64,000 nt of DNA from JAFECT01 sp035551675 (GTDB lineage Bacteria; Pseudomonadota; Alphaproteobacteria; Caulobacterales; Caulobacteraceae), in assembly GCA_035551675.1 (NCBI GenBank), contig DASZMV010000093.1:1-64000 (forward strand), in the 5' to 3' direction. Under the pieces are notes generated by a model. It saw only the letters and a list, made by a program, of their open reading frames with translations. It made no database searches and had not been told where the DNA came from. Each line of letters begins with the position of its first letter. Position 1 is the stretch's first letter. The translations under genes and the position numbers were made by a program. This document shows positions 61,740 to 64,000 of this stretch, in pieces.

Positions 61740-63486
61740 GGACAGGAACCTCCGGAGGCTGGTCCTTGGCGGACACTGACGCGGTGGGGGAAAGCTCACG
61801 CGGTGCACTGGCGGAGGTCGGCGCCGGTCTTGGCGCGACCAGGCGATCCTCCTCGAACTTCAAGGCCGTACGGCAACGCTGGCCGGCGGCCATTATACGA
61901 CGAACCAGCGCAATGTGCTCGACCGAACCGCAAATATCCGCGGGCAGGGTCTGGCGGGTCGCATAGAACAGAAAGCCGATGGCGCAGAAACCCAGCCCGA
62001 TCCAGTTGATCGGCGAGCGATGCAACAGCGCCACCCCCGTCCAAGTCGCCAGCGCGATGACGCCCACCGAGGTCAACAGCAGCCCCAGGTACAGCGGCCC
62101 GTAGACGTGCACGCGCAGCTTCTCCTCCGCGCGTCGCGAGAAGGCGTGGTCGAGCAGGCTGTTTCGCGCCATCACCGCCATCACGTCGCAGAAGGCGAGC
62201 GCGGCGATCAACAACGCCTTCAGAAGATCGGAATCGAGGAACATGCTGGCGTTGCGCCGATACTCGGCGCTGTCTTCGACCAGGTTGTCGAGCGCCATAG
62301 CGTGATACTGCACGCCCGGAACCTGACCGTGCACCGGACTCTCGACCCAGTCGTTTGACGCGTGAAACTGACCGCCCACCATCACCAGCTTGCCCGCCAG
62401 CAGTTGTTTCAGATCGCCCGCTTGCAATCCTTCGCCCGACACCAGCCGGTCGTAGCCGAGGCTCTCGGTGTAGGGGCATTCCTGGCGGGCGCCCGATCCC
62501 GCCGCGCGCGACCCCGCCATCTGTTCGCCGAGCCTCTGGATCCAGCCGCCGCCGGCGCCGCGACAAGGCGCGGCCTTGCCGGTCACCGCATGGGTAAGCG
62601 CGAGATAGGCGGGATCGGGCCGCGAGCCCCAGACCACGTCCACCGGGTCCTTGAATACCGTGCTCAGCCGCTCGGGCGCGTCGGCGAAGACCGGCGCCAT
62701 GCGCTTGTCCGCCAGCGCCGCGACGGCGCGCGTGCGCAGGCGCCGAAAGCCTTCCACGCCGCACCCGTCGGCGCGGCGCAGACAGTAGGCCGCGTACATC
62801 GCCATCGCCGGCGACACGTCGAAGTCGTGCACGCCCAGCCGCTCGGCTTTTGTCTTGTCGAAGGCGTAGCGCATGATCGTCGGATAGGCTTCCTGGCCCA
62901 CCAGCGCCGGCGCCAGCACGGTGACACGGTCGAGCGCGCGCTGGACGTCGGTGAACATCTCCAGGTCCGCCGGCGACGGCTTGGCAAGGATAATCGGCAC
63001 GCCGCCCACCTGTTCGATACAGGCGAGCTTGATCAGCGGATTGGCGAGACAGGCCGGCTTGTCCGCCCACGCGCTCGCGTGCGTCGCGTCGCCGACGCCC
63101 TTGACGAAGGTATCGAACCCATCGCCTTCGCCGCCCTCGCCGCGATAGATGAAGTCCACGAACATCGCCGACGGCGGCGCGCCCCCGACGCTCATCAGGT
63201 CATCCAGCATGGTCCACTGCTGGTCGAAGGTCGGCGGAAACCGCTTCCAGCCGAAGCCCTTCATCGCTTCCAGCGACGCGTCGTCGAGATAGACCAGGCG
63301 AATGCGGCTCTGGCCCTTGCGGTCGCGGCCGTAGTCGGCGGCGGTGATGCGCTGATAGACCCGGTCCGCCAGCCGGTCCGACGCGGATTCCAGCCCGAAC
63401 AGGTTGAGCTTGGCGACGGCATAGGCCGAGCCCGCCAGCACCACGGCCACCAGGGCGGCCTTCAGGATTCGTCCCAATGAAATCAA
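61726..63486 (-). CDS. CHASE2-domain membrane sensor without an output domain
   Basis: 586 residues from TTG 63486 with GGAGG nine bases upstream. An N-terminal membrane helix (LKAALVAVVLAGSAYAVAKL) precedes a ~380-residue periplasmic CHASE2 domain (IRLVYLDDASLEAMKGFGW, AMFVDFIYRGEG, GKLVMVGGQFHASNDW). Three more membrane segments follow. CHASE2 domains are usually fused to kinases, cyclases or GGDEF domains; here only a ~90-residue Pro/Ala-rich cytoplasmic tail follows. First gene of the operon with the small protein and M48 protease. Confidence 0.88.
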   Translation of the reverse strand: MISLGRILKAALVAVVLAGSAYAVAKLNLFGLESASDRLADRVYQRITAADYGRDRKGQSRIRLVYLDDASLEAMKGFGWKRFPPTFDQQWTMLDDLMSVGGAPPSAMFVDFIYRGEGGEGDGFDTFVKGVGDATHASAWADKPACLANPLIKLACIEQVGGVPIILAKPSPADLEMFTDVQRALDRVTVLAPALVGQEAYPTIMRYAFDKTKAERLGVHDFDVSPAMAMYAAYCLRRADGCGVEGFRRLRTRAVAALADKRMAPVFADAPERLSTVFKDPVDVVWGSRPDPAYLALTHAVTGKAAPCRGAGGGWIQRLGEQMAGSRAAGSGARQECPYTESLGYDRLVSGEGLQAGDLKQLLAGKLVMVGGQFHASNDWVESPVHGQVPGVQYHAMALDNLVEDSAEYRRNASMFLDSDLLKALLIAALAFCDVMAVMARNSLLDHAFSRRAEEKLRVHVYGPLYLGLLLTSVGVIALATWTGVALLHRSPINWIGLGFCAIGFLFYATRQTLPADICGSVEHIALVRRIMAAGQRCRTALKFEEDRLVAPRPAPTSASAPRELSPTASVSAKDQPPEVPVHVET

Positions 63487-63627
63487 TGGGTCCAGCCTCC
63501 AGCCCCGCGACTGTCCGGGAGCCTCCCCACCGCGTCAAGCTTGACCGTAAGGCCGGTGTCGGCGACGGGCGCAAAGCTGGCTGCGGCGGAATCGGTGGAC
63601 AAACCCGGCCGTGTCGTAAATCAGGGG

Positions 63628-63656
63628 CCGGATCAAAGGGGCCCGGATCAAAGGGG
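63628..63656. repeat. Two 14-bp direct repeats before the GST-like gene
   Basis: CCGGATCAAAGGGG occurs at 63628-63641 and again at 63643-63656, a 15-base period. A third, shortened GGATC follows beside the ribosome-binding site. They could be tandem operator or slippage repeats. Confidence 0.6.
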
Positions 63657-63663
63657 GATCGCC

Positions 63664-64000
63664 ATGTACACGCTCTACTATTCGCCGGGCGCGGCGAGCC
63701 TGGTGGTGCATCAGGCGCTGATGGAGTTGGGCGTCCGTTTCGAGCTGAAGCTGATCGACATCGAGACCGGCCAGCAGAAGACGCCGGCCTATCTGGCGAT
63801 CAATCCCGCGGGCGTGGTGCCGACCCTGATCGTCGACAACCAGGCGGTGGGAGAAGCCGCGGCGATCCTGATCCTTCTCTCCGAACGCTTTCCGCATGCG
63901 GGCCTGGCGCCGGCGGCCGGCACGCCGGACCGTGCGGTGTTCCTGCAGTGGATGTTCTTCCTCGCCAACACGCTGCAGCCGCAGTACCGCCGCTGGTTCT
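63664..64000 (+). CDS. Glutathione S-transferase-like protein, 3' end outside window
   Basis: 112 codons are present from ATG 63664, with GGGGG upstream. The thioredoxin-like N-domain begins MYTLYYSPGAASLVVHQAL and continues TPAYLAINPAGVVPTLIVDN and then EAAAILILLSERFP. In GSTs the Pro and the adjacent Glu/Ala-Ala position contact glutathione. The start of the helical C-domain (AVFLQWMFFLANTLQPQYRRWF) is seen. Likely a beta-like GST; the substrate is unknown. Confidence 0.9.
   Translation, partial: MYTLYYSPGAASLVVHQALMELGVRFELKLIDIETGQQKTPAYLAINPAGVVPTLIVDNQAVGEAAAILILLSERFPHAGLAPAAGTPDRAVFLQWMFFLANTLQPQYRRWF

Overview
The window comes from a high-GC Gram-negative bacterium, most likely an alphaproteobacterium and plausibly of the Caulobacterales. 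The evidence is the Caulobacter-style cpa/tad pilus operon, a perfect TTAA-N7-TTAA (CtrA-type) box, the codon use and the frequent GTG/TTG starts. Nearly everything recognisable concerns the cell surface: two giant autotransporter adhesins, a complete Tad/Flp pilus machine, three sets of Tad minor-pilin genes and an archaic (Csu-like, spore-coat-U) chaperone-usher pilus. Two LuxR-type regulators flank the chaperone-usher region.

Layout. 1-13.4 kb: two tandem paralogous giant autotransporters on the minus strand; the first runs off the left edge. 13.9 kb: tRNA-Lys(CUU). 14.0-20.0 kb: tannase-family esterase, methyltransferase, polyprenyl-phosphate-type glycosyltransferase, a divergent GT-C membrane glycosyltransferase and an XRE regulator. 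20.1-32.9 kb (minus): flp, cpaB, cpaC, a small lipoprotein, cpaE, cpaF, tadB, tadC, a TPR/LytR_C lipoprotein, tadD, cpaA and a CPBP protease, then a second cpaF. 33.4-37.4 kb: an ABC exporter operon with an ICMT-like methyltransferase and a PAP2-like enzyme. 37.5-38.3 kb: a frameshifted fatty-acid hydroxylase/sterol desaturase. 38.3-42.5 kb: TadE, TadE, TadG-like and a duplicated TadG-like gene. 42.7-43.9 kb: a degenerate rhodanese and LuxR regulator 1. 44.2-53.5 kb (plus): eight SCPU subunits, chaperone, usher and tip adhesin. 53.6-58.9 kb: a reverse-strand SCPU-like protein, a second TadG-like/TadE/TadE set and a TadE/vWA-TadG pair. 59.1 kb: LuxR regulator 2. 59.7-63.5 kb: CHASE2 protein, small secreted protein and M48 peptidase. 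63.7 kb to the right edge: a GST-like gene.

The main discovery is an 18-bp imperfect palindrome, roughly ATACCYA-N4-TGGGTAT. It recurs in the AT-rich intergenic regions before the SCPU operon, two TadG-like genes, the third TadG-like gene, flp, both luxR genes, the XRE gene and possibly a giant adhesin. At five of these targets it lies about 70-90 bp before the start codon. It is a good candidate operator for the paired LuxR regulators, which would make the window one co-regulated surface-attachment regulon. The SCPU operon also carries a CtrA-type box just before its first gene.

Start codons were chosen from ribosome-binding sites, overlaps and paralogue alignment. Function calls rest on recognising families by eye; no database search was made.
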